DNA of 64,000 nucleotides, taken from Azonexus sp. GTDB taxonomy: Bacteria; Pseudomonadota; Gammaproteobacteria; Burkholderiales; Rhodocyclaceae. The notes under the pieces were generated by a model. It did not search any database and was not told the origin of the DNA. It worked only from the letters and a program-made list of their open reading frames with translations. This document shows, one piece after another, positions 35,862-45,792 of this stretch (position 1 is the first letter of the stretch; each line of letters begins with the position of its first letter). The position numbers and the translations under genes are program-made. The stretch spans positions 1 to 64,000 of the forward strand of contig JAUYSK010000003.1 of assembly GCA_030696345.1 (NCBI GenBank), read 5' to 3'.

Positions 35862-35940
35862 GGATAAAGGCTGAAAAGGCTTTTGATCGGAGGGCCATGA
35901 TACCATTTCGGCCTACTTTAAAGCTTTCCGTGAAAACCCC

Positions 35941-37011
35941 ATGAGTCGCTTCTGGAGCCAGGTCGTCCGCGACCTCACCCCCTACGTACCCGGCGAGCAA
36001 CCCAAGCTTGCCAAGTTGATCAAACTCAACACCAACGAGAACCCGTTTCCGCCCTCGCCCAAAGTGCTGGCAGCGATTCAGGCGGAACTCGGGGAAGACG
36101 CAGCACGCCTGCGCCTCTACCCGGATCCGAATGCCGACCTGCTCAAGACCGCCATCGCCAAAACCCACGGCGTAACGACACCGCAAATATTCCTTGGCAA
36201 CGGTTCGGACGAGGTTCTGGCCCACATTTTCATGGCTTTGCTCAAGCACGAGCAGCCGATTCTGTTCCCCGATATCACCTACAGTTTTTACCCTGTTTAT
36301 TGCGGGCTGTATGGTGTTGCTTACCAGACCATTCCGCTTGCTGAAGATTTCAGAATCACTACGGCCGATTACTGTATCCGCCCGAATGGCGGCATTATTT
36401 TCCCCAACCCGAATGCACCGACCGGCTGCCTGCTGCCATTGGTTGCAGTCGAGCAAATACTGCAGGCCAACCCGGATTCAGTAGTCGTCGTTGATGAGGC
36501 TTACGTCGATTTCGGTGGAGAAAGCGCCATCAAACTGGTTGATCGCTACGACAACCTGCTGGTCGTCCATACGCTCTCCAAATCCCGCTCGCTGGCCGGC
36601 CTGCGCGTCGGCTTTGCCGTTGGTCACCCGGCCCTGATCGAAGCCCTGGAACGGGTCAAGAACAGCTTCAACTCCTACCCGCTCGACCGGCTGGCTATCG
36701 TCGGTGCCGTGGCCGCGATGGAGGATGAAGCCCACTTCACACAATGTTGCCAGGCCGTTATTGCCACCCGCGAGGCGTTGACCGCAGCACTCCAGTCACA
36801 AAGCTTTGAAGTCCTGCCCTCGGCCGCCAACTTCATCTTCACCCGCCATCCGAAATTCGACGCCGCTGAACTGGCCAAATCATTGCGCGAAAAAAGCATC
36901 ATCGTCCGCCACTTCAAGCTGCCACGCATCGACCAGTTCCTGCGCATTACGGTGGGCACTGCCGCGGAATGCAAGGCGCTGACCGATGCGTTGCGCGAGA
37001 TCATTGGCTGA
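35941..37011 (+). CDS. hisC: Histidinol-phosphate aminotransferase
   Basis: 356 residues, PLP-dependent class I/II aminotransferase. The PLP Lys lies in [15 protein letters not shown] and the cofactor Asp/Tyr in [24 protein letters not shown] is the typical start region. It converts imidazole acetol phosphate to histidinol phosphate. Oddly it lies on the + strand, while every other his gene in the window is on the minus strand, so it must have its own promoter. Confidence 0.96.
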   Translation: MSRFWSQVVRDLTPYVPGEQPKLAKLIKLNTNENPFPPSPKVLAAIQAELGEDAARLRLYPDPNADLLKTAIAKTHGVTTPQIFLGNGSDEVLAHIFMALLKHEQPILFPDITYSFYPVYCGLYGVAYQTIPLAEDFRITTADYCIRPNGGIIFPNPNAPTGCLLPLVAVEQILQANPDSVVVVDEAYVDFGGESAIKLVDRYDNLLVVHTLSKSRSLAGLRVGFAVGHPALIEALERVKNSFNSYPLDRLAIVGAVAAMEDEAHFTQCCQAVIATREALTAALQSQSFEVLPSAANFIFTRHPKFDAAELAKSLREKSIIVRHFKLPRIDQFLRITVGTAAECKALTDALREIIG

Positions 37012-37027
37012 CTCGTAAAGACAGTAC

Positions 37028-37549
37028 TCAAACCAGCCCGAGCAGTCCCAAGGTCGCGCCGACGCCGATAAACCACAGCGGATGCAGGGTCGTGCGCAAA
37101 TTGGCGATGACCGTCAGCGCGACCAGCAGCCAGGCCGCCCAGCCCAATTCCGCCGATCTCGCGATCAGGGTCGCGCCAGAAAAAACCAATCCGACGGCCA
37201 GCGGCGCAACGCCAAGGCTGATGGCTTTTTGCCAGCGCTTGCCGGCAAAACCTTCCCAGCGATCAATCAGCAAATAGATGACGACGCTCATCGGCAGGCA
37301 CATCGCCAACGTTGCGGCCAGTGCGCCGAGCAGTCCGGCAACCTCCCAGCCGATCAGCGTAACCACCAGCACATTCGGCCCGGGCGCGGCCTGGGCAATG
37401 GCATAGAGGTGGGTGAAGGTGGCATCGTCGAGCCAGTGATGGTTTTCGACCACGACCCGATGCATCTCGGGCAGTAGTGCCGTCGCACCACCAAAGGCAA
37501 TGAAGGAAAGCAGCGCAAACGCGAGAAAAAGTTCGAGGACGAGGCTCAT
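37028..37549 (-). CDS. Chromate transporter family protein, second half (ChrA-like)
   Basis: 173 residues, about five to six hydrophobic segments, with the CHR-domain motifs FIAFGGATALLPEMH and AIAQAAPGPNVLVVTLIG. Short CHR proteins work as pairs encoded side by side with opposite topologies, exporting chromate or related anions. The start overlaps the stop of its partner as ATGA. It ends 16 bases from the convergent end of hisC. Confidence 0.87.
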   Translation of the reverse strand: MSLVLELFLAFALLSFIAFGGATALLPEMHRVVVENHHWLDDATFTHLYAIAQAAPGPNVLVVTLIGWEVAGLLGALAATLAMCLPMSVVIYLLIDRWEGFAGKRWQKAISLGVAPLAVGLVFSGATLIARSAELGWAAWLLVALTVIANLRTTLHPLWFIGVGATLGLLGLV

Positions 37550-38136
37550 TTCCGGCCCAGTTTCCACCAGGCGACGCCACCGGAAAGCAACAGACCAGCG
37601 ATCATTACCGCCGGCATCGGCCAGCGCAGCCCGGCAATGGTTGCTGCGGTCAACACCGTAAAAGGCAGGAAAACCGCCTTGTGCTTGAGCGCCATTCCCA
37701 TGCGCCAGGCCATCGCGAAGAGCAGGCCGCAGCCAACGGCAGCGATGCCGCGCAGCATGGACAGGGCCAGCGGCAGGTTGCCGTAGCGGTCGTAGAGCAT
37801 GGCGAGCAGCAGGACGATGACAAACGGCCCGGCGAGCAGACCAACGGGGGCCGCAATGGCACCGGCCAAACCGCGGTAGCGCTTGCCGACAACCACCGCC
37901 AGATTGACCACATTCGGCCCGGGCAGAAACTGGCAGAGGCCGAGCTGGGCGTTGAACTCTTCTGCCGTCATCCAGCGTTTCTCTTCAACCAGCATGCGCC
38001 GGGCGAAGGGCAGCACACCGCCAAAACCAGAGAGGCCCACGGAGGAGAAACCCAAAAAAAGCGCCCGGAGGTCCGGGCGGATTTTTGCTTCGTCGATCGC
38101 TGCACCCCAAGGGTGCTTCTTGCCGGGCGCGGTCAA
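37546..38136 (-). CDS. Chromate transporter family protein, first half (ChrA-like)
   Basis: About 196 residues with the CHR motifs GLSGFGGVLPFARRM and LCQFLPGPNVVNLAVVVG and several membrane segments. The N-terminus is uncertain: I favour TTG 38136, just after the hisD stop and preceded by GGAAA; in-frame ATG codons at 38205 and 38184 lie inside hisD. The terminator-like hairpin after hisD falls within its first 30 codons. With the next gene it forms a two-component CHR transporter inserted among his genes. Confidence 0.83.
   Translation of the reverse strand: MTAPGKKHPWGAAIDEAKIRPDLRALFLGFSSVGLSGFGGVLPFARRMLVEEKRWMTAEEFNAQLGLCQFLPGPNVVNLAVVVGKRYRGLAGAIAAPVGLLAGPFVIVLLLAMLYDRYGNLPLALSMLRGIAAVGCGLLFAMAWRMGMALKHKAVFLPFTVLTAATIAGLRWPMPAVMIAGLLLSGGVAWWKLGRK
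38054..38079 (-). terminator. Terminator-like hairpin after hisD, inside the chr gene
   Basis: On the minus strand an 8-base stem (CGCCCGGA / TCCGGGCG) with a 2-base loop is followed by C and seven T. It lies about 70 bases beyond the hisD stop but within the predicted coding region of the CHR gene, so it would act as a terminator or attenuator between hisGD and the transporter pair. Confidence 0.6.
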
Positions 38137-38149
38137 CGGCGTTTCCGGC

Positions 38150-39451
38150 CTATTTTTCCAGCCGGAATTCGGCCGACTTGGCATGGGCTGGCAGACCTTC
38201 ACCATGCGCCAGCGTCGAAGCGATCTTGCCCAGCGTCTGCGCGCCGGCCTTCGAAACCTTGATCAGACTGGTCCGTTTCTGGAAATCGTAAACACCAAGC
38301 GGCGACGAGAAACGTGCGCTGCCGGAAGTCGGCAGCACGTGATTCGGGCCGGCGCAATAATCGCCCAATGATTCCGAAGTGTAGTGGCCAATGAAGATGG
38401 CACCAGCGTGATGAATTTTCGCCACCCACGGATCGGGGTCAGCCAGCGCCAGCTCAAGGTGTTCCGGCGCGACGCGGTTGGCGATGGCACAGGCTTCTTC
38501 AAGATCGCGCACCAAGATCATTGCGCCGCGGTCGGTCAGGGAGGTTTCGATGACTTCACGCCGCGGCATGGTCGGTAGCAGCTTTTCGATGCTGGCCTGA
38601 ACGCGGTCGATGAAAGCGGCATCAGTACAGATCAGGATGGATTGCGCCAGCTCGTCATGCTCGGCCTGCGAGAAGAGGTCCATCGCCACCCAGTCCGGAT
38701 CGCTTGTGCCATCAGCCACCACCAGAATTTCCGAGGGGCCGGCCACCATGTCGATACCGACGATGCCGAAGACCCGGCGCTTGGCGCAGGCGACATAGGC
38801 ATTGCCCGGACCGACAATCTTGTCCACCTGCGGCACCGTCTGCGTGCCGTAGGCCAGCGCGCCGACAGCCTGCGCACCACCGATGGTGAACACGCGGTCG
38901 ACACCGGCCAGACAGGCCGCTGCCAGCACCAGCGCATTCTTCTCGCCGCCCGGGGTCGGGACGACCATGATCAGTTCCTTGACGCCAGCCACCTTGGCCG
39001 GAATCGCGTTCATCAGCACCGACGACGGATACGCCGCCTTGCCACCCGGCACGTAAAGGCCAACGCGATCGAGCGGCGTGATCATCTGGCCGAGCATGGT
39101 GCCGTCGGCCTCGGTGTACGACCAGCCTTCCAGACGCTGCTTTTCGTGATAAATCCGCACGCGATGCGCCGCAGCCTCCAGCGCCTGACGCTGCTCGGCC
39201 GGCAGGCCATCAAGCGCCTGCTGCATTTCGAGCTGGGTCAGTTCCAGATCGGCAATACCATTCACCGACAGACGATCGAACTTGTTGGTACATTCGATCA
39301 CGGCGGCATCACCGCGCGCCTTTACATCGGCCAGAATGCTGACGACAGTGCGTTCAACGCCTTCATCTTGCGCCGCCTCGAAAGCCAGCAGCGCATCCAT
39401 TTTTGCCGTGAAATCGGCGTCCACCGTAGCAAGTCGTTTGATCGCAACCAT
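38150..39451 (-). CDS. hisD: Histidinol dehydrogenase
   Basis: 433 residues, the usual size. It oxidises histidinol to histidine in two NAD-dependent steps. Motifs include [16 protein letters not shown], the zinc/catalytic region [13 protein letters not shown] and the C-terminal [10 protein letters not shown]. It begins 5 bases after hisG. Confidence 0.97.
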   Translation of the reverse strand: MVAIKRLATVDADFTAKMDALLAFEAAQDEGVERTVVSILADVKARGDAAVIECTNKFDRLSVNGIADLELTQLEMQQALDGLPAEQRQALEAAAHRVRIYHEKQRLEGWSYTEADGTMLGQMITPLDRVGLYVPGGKAAYPSSVLMNAIPAKVAGVKELIMVVPTPGGEKNALVLAAACLAGVDRVFTIGGAQAVGALAYGTQTVPQVDKIVGPGNAYVACAKRRVFGIVGIDMVAGPSEILVVADGTSDPDWVAMDLFSQAEHDELAQSILICTDAAFIDRVQASIEKLLPTMPRREVIETSLTDRGAMILVRDLEEACAIANRVAPEHLELALADPDPWVAKIHHAGAIFIGHYTSESLGDYCAGPNHVLPTSGSARFSSPLGVYDFQKRTSLIKVSKAGAQTLGKIASTLAHGEGLPAHAKSAEFRLEK

Positions 39452-39456
39452 AAGGT

Positions 39457-40101
39457 TTACTTCTCCACCGCCCGAGCAAAGGCATCAATAATCGGTTGCA
39501 GGGTTTCGCGCTTGACCTTGAGCGAGGCCTGGTTGACCACCAGCCGGCTGGAAATATCCACAACGTGTTCCACGGCCACCAGTTTGTTGGCCTTCAGCGT
39601 ACTGCCGGTGGAAACTAGATCGACAATCGCATCAGCCAGCCCGGCCAGCGGCGCCAGCTCCATTGAACCGTATAGTTTTATCAGGTCGATATGGACACCC
39701 TTGCTGGCGAAATGCTCGCGCGCCGTCTTGGTGTATTTGCTGGCAACCTTCAAGCGATTGCCCTGGCGCACGGCATTGGCGTAGTCGAAACCTTCCTGCA
39801 CAGCGACCATCATCCGGCACTTGGCAATATTCAGGTCGAGCGGCGAATACAGACCCTCGCCGCCATGCTCGATCAGCACATCCTTACCGGCCACGCCAAG
39901 ATCGGCCGCGCCATACTGGACATAAGTCGGGACGTCGGTAGCGCGAACGATGACCACGCGCACATTGGGATTATTGGTTTCAATAATCAGCTTGCGCGAG
40001 GTTTCGGGGTTTTCGGCCGGAACGATCCCTGCCGCAGCGAGCAACGGCAGGGTTTCGTCAAAAATGCGGCCCTTGGACAGGGCAATGGTGATGGTCGTCA
40101 C
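39457..40101 (-). CDS. hisG: ATP phosphoribosyltransferase, short form
   Basis: 214 residues. The enzyme catalyses the first and committed step of histidine synthesis. It has [18 protein letters not shown] and [14 protein letters not shown]. It lacks the C-terminal regulatory domain of the long form, so it should need HisZ as partner; no hisZ lies in the window. The start is GTG without a recognisable Shine-Dalgarno, placed 10 bases after an inverted repeat. Confidence 0.96.
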   Translation of the reverse strand: MTTITIALSKGRIFDETLPLLAAAGIVPAENPETSRKLIIETNNPNVRVVIVRATDVPTYVQYGAADLGVAGKDVLIEHGGEGLYSPLDLNIAKCRMMVAVQEGFDYANAVRQGNRLKVASKYTKTAREHFASKGVHIDLIKLYGSMELAPLAGLADAIVDLVSTGSTLKANKLVAVEHVVDISSRLVVNQASLKVKRETLQPIIDAFARAVEK

Positions 40102-40111
40102 TGGGAGGCTT

Positions 40112-40138
40112 GCTAAAAGGCGAAAACGCCATTTTAGC
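40112..40138. repeat. Inverted repeat in the hisG leader
   Basis: GCTAAAA-GGCG faces CGCC-TTTTAGC around a 4-base A loop, with one unpaired base: 11 paired positions. On the minus strand it ends 10 bases before the hisG GTG start and includes a TAAAAT hexamer that could be a -10 element. No T-run follows, so it is not a terminator. Possible roles are operator or translation-controlling stem-loop. Confidence 0.5.
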
Positions 40139-40230
40139 AGAGCCCTGAAGATACCCGAGGCGACACGCTAGCCAAAGCATCAATTCGGGGACAAAAGTCA
40201 CCAACATCCGATGGCTTGAGACGTAAACGC

Positions 40231-40255
40231 AAAAAAGCCCGGAAACCGGGCTTTT
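40231..40255 (-). terminator. Rho-independent terminator after the cold-shock gene
   Basis: A 10-base inverted repeat (AAAAGCCCGG / CCGGGCTTTT) around AAA. Read on the minus strand it ends in a run of six T, 24 bases after the cold-shock gene stop. Confidence 0.85.
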
Positions 40256-40278
40256 CTTTAAACAGGCTTCGCGGTGAC

Positions 40279-40485
40279 TTATTCAGCCGGGCGGATGTTT
40301 GCAGCCTGCTTGCCCTTCGGGCCGGTGACGATATCGAAAGTCACCTTCTGGTTTTCGGCCAGAGTCTTGAAACCGTTGCCTTGAATAGCAGAGAAGTGAG
40401 CGAAGAGATCTTCACCACCTTCAGACGGGGAAATAAAACCAAAACCTTTGGAGTCGTTGAACCACTTAACGGTACCATTTGCCAT
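40279..40485 (-). CDS. Cold-shock protein (CspA family)
   Basis: 68 residues. RNP1-type KGFGFISP and the RNP2-type region LFAHFSAI are present, with the standard [17 protein letters not shown] start. It binds single-stranded nucleic acid and acts as an RNA chaperone. It is a single-gene unit with its own terminator and a leader of more than 120 bases; AAGGA lies 8 bases before the start. Confidence 0.96.
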   Translation of the reverse strand: MANGTVKWFNDSKGFGFISPSEGGEDLFAHFSAIQGNGFKTLAENQKVTFDIVTGPKGKQAANIRPAE

Positions 40486-40641
40486 TTATAGCTTCCTTGG
40501 AAAAAATTAAACAGGCTTTCGCCCAAAACAATTACGAGAACCAAGACCGAGGAGAGCTGACAAACCGTGGTACGGCGCAGGAACAAAACACTGCCTGGAA
40601 ATCCCGAGCGAACAGTATGGGGGAGTGTTTCGAATAAGCAA
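40486..40641 (-). promoter_or_regulatory. Cold-shock gene leader with candidate promoter
   Basis: The 223-base gap between murA and the cold-shock gene contains no coding potential. On the minus strand TTGCTT (40636-40641) and CATACT (40614-40619) lie 16 bases apart, which would give a leader of about 120 bases. Long structured leaders that control translation are typical of cspA-type genes. Promoter elements match consensus only partly. Confidence 0.35.
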
Positions 40642-40708
40642 AGCATTTTTTGCGTTTTTCTGCAGTTGACCGCAGCACACAAATCAACCCAGTGCCGAAA
40701 AGCGACTT

Positions 40709-42200
<1,492 letters not shown>

Positions 42201-42204
42201 GGGT

Positions 42205-42957
42205 TCAGGTTCTTAGTTTCCAGCCGCGCTTGAGCAGGTTCAGCGTCAACGCCGTGACGACTGCAAAGCAGGCAAAGACGACCCCCAGACTGAATTCCGG
42301 TGCTACATCAGAGACACCAAAAAATCCGTAACGGAAGCCGTCGATCATGTAAAAGACGGGATTGTAATGCGACAAGCGCTGCCAGAATGTGGGCAGTGTG
42401 TAAATTGAGTAGAAGACGCCCGAGAGCATGGTCAGCGGCATGATCAAAAAGTTCTGGAAGGCAGCCAGCTGATCGAACTTCTCGACCCAGATACCGGCGA
42501 TCATACCCAGCGCCCCGAACAATGCCCCGCTGAGCAGGGCAAAAACGAGAATCCACAGCGGCGCCACGACCCTCAACTCGGCAAACCAGAGTGTCGCCAG
42601 CAAGACACCGACGCCGACCATCAAGCCACGCACCATGGCCGCCAGCACATAGGCAGCGAAGAACGCACTATATGGAATCGGCGGCAGGAGCACGAAAACA
42701 ATCGACCCTGTGATCTTGGCCTGAATCAAGCTGGACGACGAATTGGCAAATGCATTCTGCAAGACCTGCATCATGACCAGACCGGGGATCAAAAAACTGG
42801 TGTAACGCACGCCATGAACCAGAACATGATCTTCAAGGACATGCCCGAAGATCAGCAGATACAGCAGTGCAGTCAGTACCGGCGCGGCCACGGTCTGAAA
42901 GGCGACCTTCCAGAAGCGCAGCAACTCCTTGTAGAAAAGAGTCCAGAAACCAATCAC
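42205..42957 (-). CDS. ABC-2 type transporter permease
   Basis: 250 residues, six hydrophobic segments, with the ABC-2 pattern FLIPGLVMMQVLQNAFANSS and a late PLTMLSGVFYSI. It resembles YadH-type permeases. The GTG start overlaps the stop of the ATPase gene as GTGA, so the pair forms one exporter. The substrate is unknown; an envelope lipid or polymer is a guess from the mla context. Confidence 0.9.
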   Translation of the reverse strand: MIGFWTLFYKELLRFWKVAFQTVAAPVLTALLYLLIFGHVLEDHVLVHGVRYTSFLIPGLVMMQVLQNAFANSSSSLIQAKITGSIVFVLLPPIPYSAFFAAYVLAAMVRGLMVGVGVLLATLWFAELRVVAPLWILVFALLSGALFGALGMIAGIWVEKFDQLAAFQNFLIMPLTMLSGVFYSIYTLPTFWQRLSHYNPVFYMIDGFRYGFFGVSDVAPEFSLGVVFACFAVVTALTLNLLKRGWKLRT

Positions 42958-43673
42958 TGATTCATCGTCCGGACAAAAACCTCTTCCAGCGATGCCCCGG
43001 GATAGGCCGCCATCAGATTCGCCGTGGTATCCAGGGCGATGACCCGGCCCTGTTTCATCAGGGCAATTCGCCCACAGAGCGCTTCGGCTTCCTCAAGATA
43101 ATGCGTCGTCAGGATGATGGTGTGCCCTTCGTTATTCAGGCGGCGCACGAATTGCCACAAGCCCTGGCGCAACTCGACATCAACGCCGGCAGTCGGCTCG
43201 TCGAGAACAATCACCGGAGGCTTGTGTACCAGCGCCTGCGCAACCAGCACGCGGCGCTTCATCCCGCCTGATAGACGGCGCATATTGACGTTGGCCTTGC
43301 TGGTCAGATCTAGGTTTTCCAGAATCTCGTCGATCCAGTCGTCGTTCTTGCGAATGCCAAAATACCCCGACTGGATCTGCAGGGTTTCGCGGACATTGAA
43401 AAACGGATCGAAAACCAGCTCCTGCGGCACCATGCCAAGCAGGCGACGGGCCTGACGAAAATCCTTGATGACATCGTGACCGAGCACCTTCAACGAACCC
43501 GAATCCGGCCGGGCCAGTCCTGCCAGCGAGGAAATCAGCGTTGTCTTGCCGGCACCATTCGGGCCGAGCAAGCCAAAAAACTCACCTTCGGCAATTTCCA
43601 GTGAAACCCCTGCCAATGCTTGCAGGGAGCCAAAGTTCTTGACGACGTCAACGATGGAAACAGCAGCAGCCAT
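42954..43673 (-). CDS. ABC transporter ATP-binding protein (YadG-like)
   Basis: 239 residues with Walker A GPNGAGKTTL, signature LSGGMKRR, Walker B VIVLDEPTAGVD and the H-loop TTHYLEEAEALC. The C-terminal GASLEEVFVRTMNQ is typical of ATPases partnering ABC-2 permeases. It is encoded between mlaB and its permease. Confidence 0.93.
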   Translation of the reverse strand: MAAAVSIVDVVKNFGSLQALAGVSLEIAEGEFFGLLGPNGAGKTTLISSLAGLARPDSGSLKVLGHDVIKDFRQARRLLGMVPQELVFDPFFNVRETLQIQSGYFGIRKNDDWIDEILENLDLTSKANVNMRRLSGGMKRRVLVAQALVHKPPVIVLDEPTAGVDVELRQGLWQFVRRLNNEGHTIILTTHYLEEAEALCGRIALMKQGRVIALDTTANLMAAYPGASLEEVFVRTMNQ

Positions 43674-43682
43674 GGCTCTCCC

Positions 43683-43964
43683 TCAGGCGAGGGACAGGAG
43701 TTCGGTGACGCCGTAAACCTCAGCCAGCGAGCGCACGCCGGCTGGAATATGGGCAAATTTGATGGTCGACCGCAGCATTTCTGCCGAGCGCAGCCAGCCC
43801 AGCATGACCGCTAGCGATGAAGAGTCGGCTTCGACGACTTCAGAGAAATCAAAAACCTGCTCACCCGGCTGCAAAGCAGAACGGCCTGCTTCGAGCAGGC
43901 CGCGCGCATTGGCCATGATCAGCGGCACCTTGACGATAAGGCGCCCGCCTTCACGTTCGATCAT
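43683..43964 (-). CDS. mlaB: STAS domain protein MlaB
   Basis: 93 residues with the STAS pattern DFSEVVEADSSSLAVMLGWLR. MlaB is the small cytoplasmic subunit of the MlaFEDB complex and stabilises the ATPase. It starts within the mlaC stop (4-base overlap). Confidence 0.88.
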   Translation of the reverse strand: MIEREGGRLIVKVPLIMANARGLLEAGRSALQPGEQVFDFSEVVEADSSSLAVMLGWLRSAEMLRSTIKFAHIPAGVRSLAEVYGVTELLSLA

Positions 43965-44584
43965 TTTTTCTCGACCTTGGCCAGATTCGCTTCCATCGAC
44001 TTGTTTTTGTTGGCAAGCGAGGCAATCAAACCATCAACGCCGCCATTGCGAATTTCCTGACCAAACTGGTCCCGGTAATTGGTGACCAGGCTGATACCGG
44101 CGACCACCACATCGTAAACTTTCCAACCAGAGTCCAGTTTTTCCAGACTGTAATCAAGTTGCACCGGCTTGCTGCCCGGCTGCAGAACTTCGGTGCGAAC
44201 CAGCACATCGGTCTCGCCAGAATTCATCTTGAACGGCTTGTAAACCACTTTCTGGTTCTTGTAGCTGGTCAACGCATTGGAGTAAGTACGCACCAGCAAG
44301 GTTTTGAACTCGGCAATCAATAGCTGCTGCTGCTGGGGAGTAGCCTTCCGCCAGTCCTTGCCGAGCGCCAGCGCGGTCATGTGCTGAAAATTGAAATGCG
44401 GCAGCACTTTCTTGTCGACCAGCTCAATCGCCTTGTTCGTGTTGCCACTCTGGATATCCTTGTCCTTGCGGATGATATCCAGCACATCTTCAGTCACTTG
44501 TTGAATCAAGGCATCCGGGGCTTCCTGAGCGAAAACAGAGGAGGCCACGAAACCGGCAAAAAACAGGGCAAAAAGCTTTTTCAT
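43961..44584 (-). CDS. mlaC: Phospholipid-binding periplasmic protein MlaC
   Basis: About 207 residues. A signal peptide (cleavage near SSVFAQ) precedes the Tol_2/MlaC domain: ALALGKDWRKATPQQQQLL and a late YDVVVAGISLVTNYRDQF. It carries phospholipids across the periplasm between MlaA and the MlaFEDB complex. Three tandem starts (GTG 44590, ATG 44587, ATG 44584) exist; the last has the best spacing to the purine-rich upstream stretch. Confidence 0.93.
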   Translation of the reverse strand: MKKLFALFFAGFVASSVFAQEAPDALIQQVTEDVLDIIRKDKDIQSGNTNKAIELVDKKVLPHFNFQHMTALALGKDWRKATPQQQQLLIAEFKTLLVRTYSNALTSYKNQKVVYKPFKMNSGETDVLVRTEVLQPGSKPVQLDYSLEKLDSGWKVYDVVVAGISLVTNYRDQFGQEIRNGGVDGLIASLANKNKSMEANLAKVEKK

Positions 44585-44602
44585 CATCACTTTTCTGAAA
44601 GG

Positions 44603-45325
44603 TCAGTCATCCAGGCGCGGCGGGCGGCCATCAAAAATCTGGTTACGGCGGCGCTGCAAATAAGCGTCACGAACATAGGCGTATTTATCGAGAGCAGCCT
44701 CCTCGACCACTTTGTCCGCCGGCAGCAGGCTGGCACGAATGTCGACAAAACGCAGTGCCACCAGGCTGTTCCGCACAGAAATCGGGCGAACGCGCCAGAC
44801 CGGATCAACGTAAGAGTCGATCATCCAGCCCGCCGTATCGCGCATGGTACGCGGCCCGATAATCGGCCAGAACAGGTAAGCACCATCACCAACGCCCCAG
44901 ACAGCAAGCGTCTGGCCGGAGTCTTCATCATGCTTTTCCAGACCCAGTTCACTGGCCACATCAAACAGCCCGAAGATGCCCACGGTGGAATTGACCAACA
45001 GGCGGCCAAGGTCAATGCCGGCATCGCCAAACTTCCCTTGCAGTGCGCCATTCACGCCTATCCACAAATCCCCGACGTTGCCGAAAAAGTTGCCGACACC
45101 TGCCTTGACAGGCAAAGGAAAAGCCTTGTCATAGACCTGGGCGACCGGCTTGGCGGCGAATTTATCCACCGCCTCGTTAACGGAATACATGGCGCGATTG
45201 AAACCCTCGTAAGGGTCGCGCGGATTGCCTTCTGCCATCACAACACCGGAAAATGCGAGCCCCACCACGCCGGCGGCGAGCAGCCTGTAAAATTTACGCA
45301 TCCCCGACGCCCCGAGCACCATCAT
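44603..45325 (-). CDS. mlaA: MlaA family outer-membrane protein (VacJ-like)
   Basis: 240 residues with the MlaA core NPRDPYEGFNRAMYSVNEAVDKF, LGRLLVNSTVGIFGLFD and LPIIGPRTMRD-type motif (visible as WPIIGPRTMRDTAG). MlaA removes misplaced phospholipids from the outer leaflet. The N-terminus has a hydrophobic signal but no Cys lipobox, unlike the lipoprotein in E. coli. ATG 45325 overlaps the mlaD stop and follows AGGA by 6 bases; an in-frame ATG at 45301 is the alternative. Placement between mlaD and mlaC differs from E. coli, where mlaA is elsewhere. Confidence 0.92.
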   Translation of the reverse strand: MMVLGASGMRKFYRLLAAGVVGLAFSGVVMAEGNPRDPYEGFNRAMYSVNEAVDKFAAKPVAQVYDKAFPLPVKAGVGNFFGNVGDLWIGVNGALQGKFGDAGIDLGRLLVNSTVGIFGLFDVASELGLEKHDEDSGQTLAVWGVGDGAYLFWPIIGPRTMRDTAGWMIDSYVDPVWRVRPISVRNSLVALRFVDIRASLLPADKVVEEAALDKYAYVRDAYLQRRRNQIFDGRPPRLDD

Positions 45326-45792
45326 TTTTTATCCTGTCCATCAGCAGCCTTGCTGAAAAGAAACTGGCTGATCATTTTTTCAAGTACAACGGCCGATTGC
45401 GTCTTGGCAATCGTATCGCCGGCCTTCAACATCTTCTCGTCACCGCCGACATCGAGGCCGACGTATTGCTCACCGAGCAGACCTGCGGTGTAAATCGATG
45501 CAAAAGTGTCTTTCGGAAACTGATAACGGCCATCTACATTCAAGGTAACAACCGCCTCGTAGGTCGCCGGGTCGAATTTAATGTCCGAAATCCGTCCAAT
45601 CACTACCCCCGCGCTTTTCACAGGGCCACGAACCTTCAGTCCGCCGATGTTATCAAATTTGGCATGTAGCACATAAGTTTCAGACAGGTGCCCCGACGAA
45701 AGGTTGCCCACCTTGAGTGCCAGAAACAACAAAGCAGCAATACCAATGGCGACAAAAAATCCGACCCAGAGGTCGAGAACGGTACGGTTCAT
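45322..45792 (-). CDS. mlaD: MlaD, outer membrane lipid asymmetry MCE protein
   Basis: 156 residues. One membrane anchor (VLDLWVGFFVAIGIAALLFL) then an MCE domain with FDNIGGLKVRGPVKSAGVVIG and AGLLGEQYVGLDVGG. MlaD forms a hexameric ring on the periplasmic face of MlaE. It overlaps mlaE by 4 bases. Confidence 0.95.
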   Translation of the reverse strand: MNRTVLDLWVGFFVAIGIAALLFLALKVGNLSSGHLSETYVLHAKFDNIGGLKVRGPVKSAGVVIGRISDIKFDPATYEAVVTLNVDGRYQFPKDTFASIYTAGLLGEQYVGLDVGGDEKMLKAGDTIAKTQSAVVLEKMISQFLFSKAADGQDKK

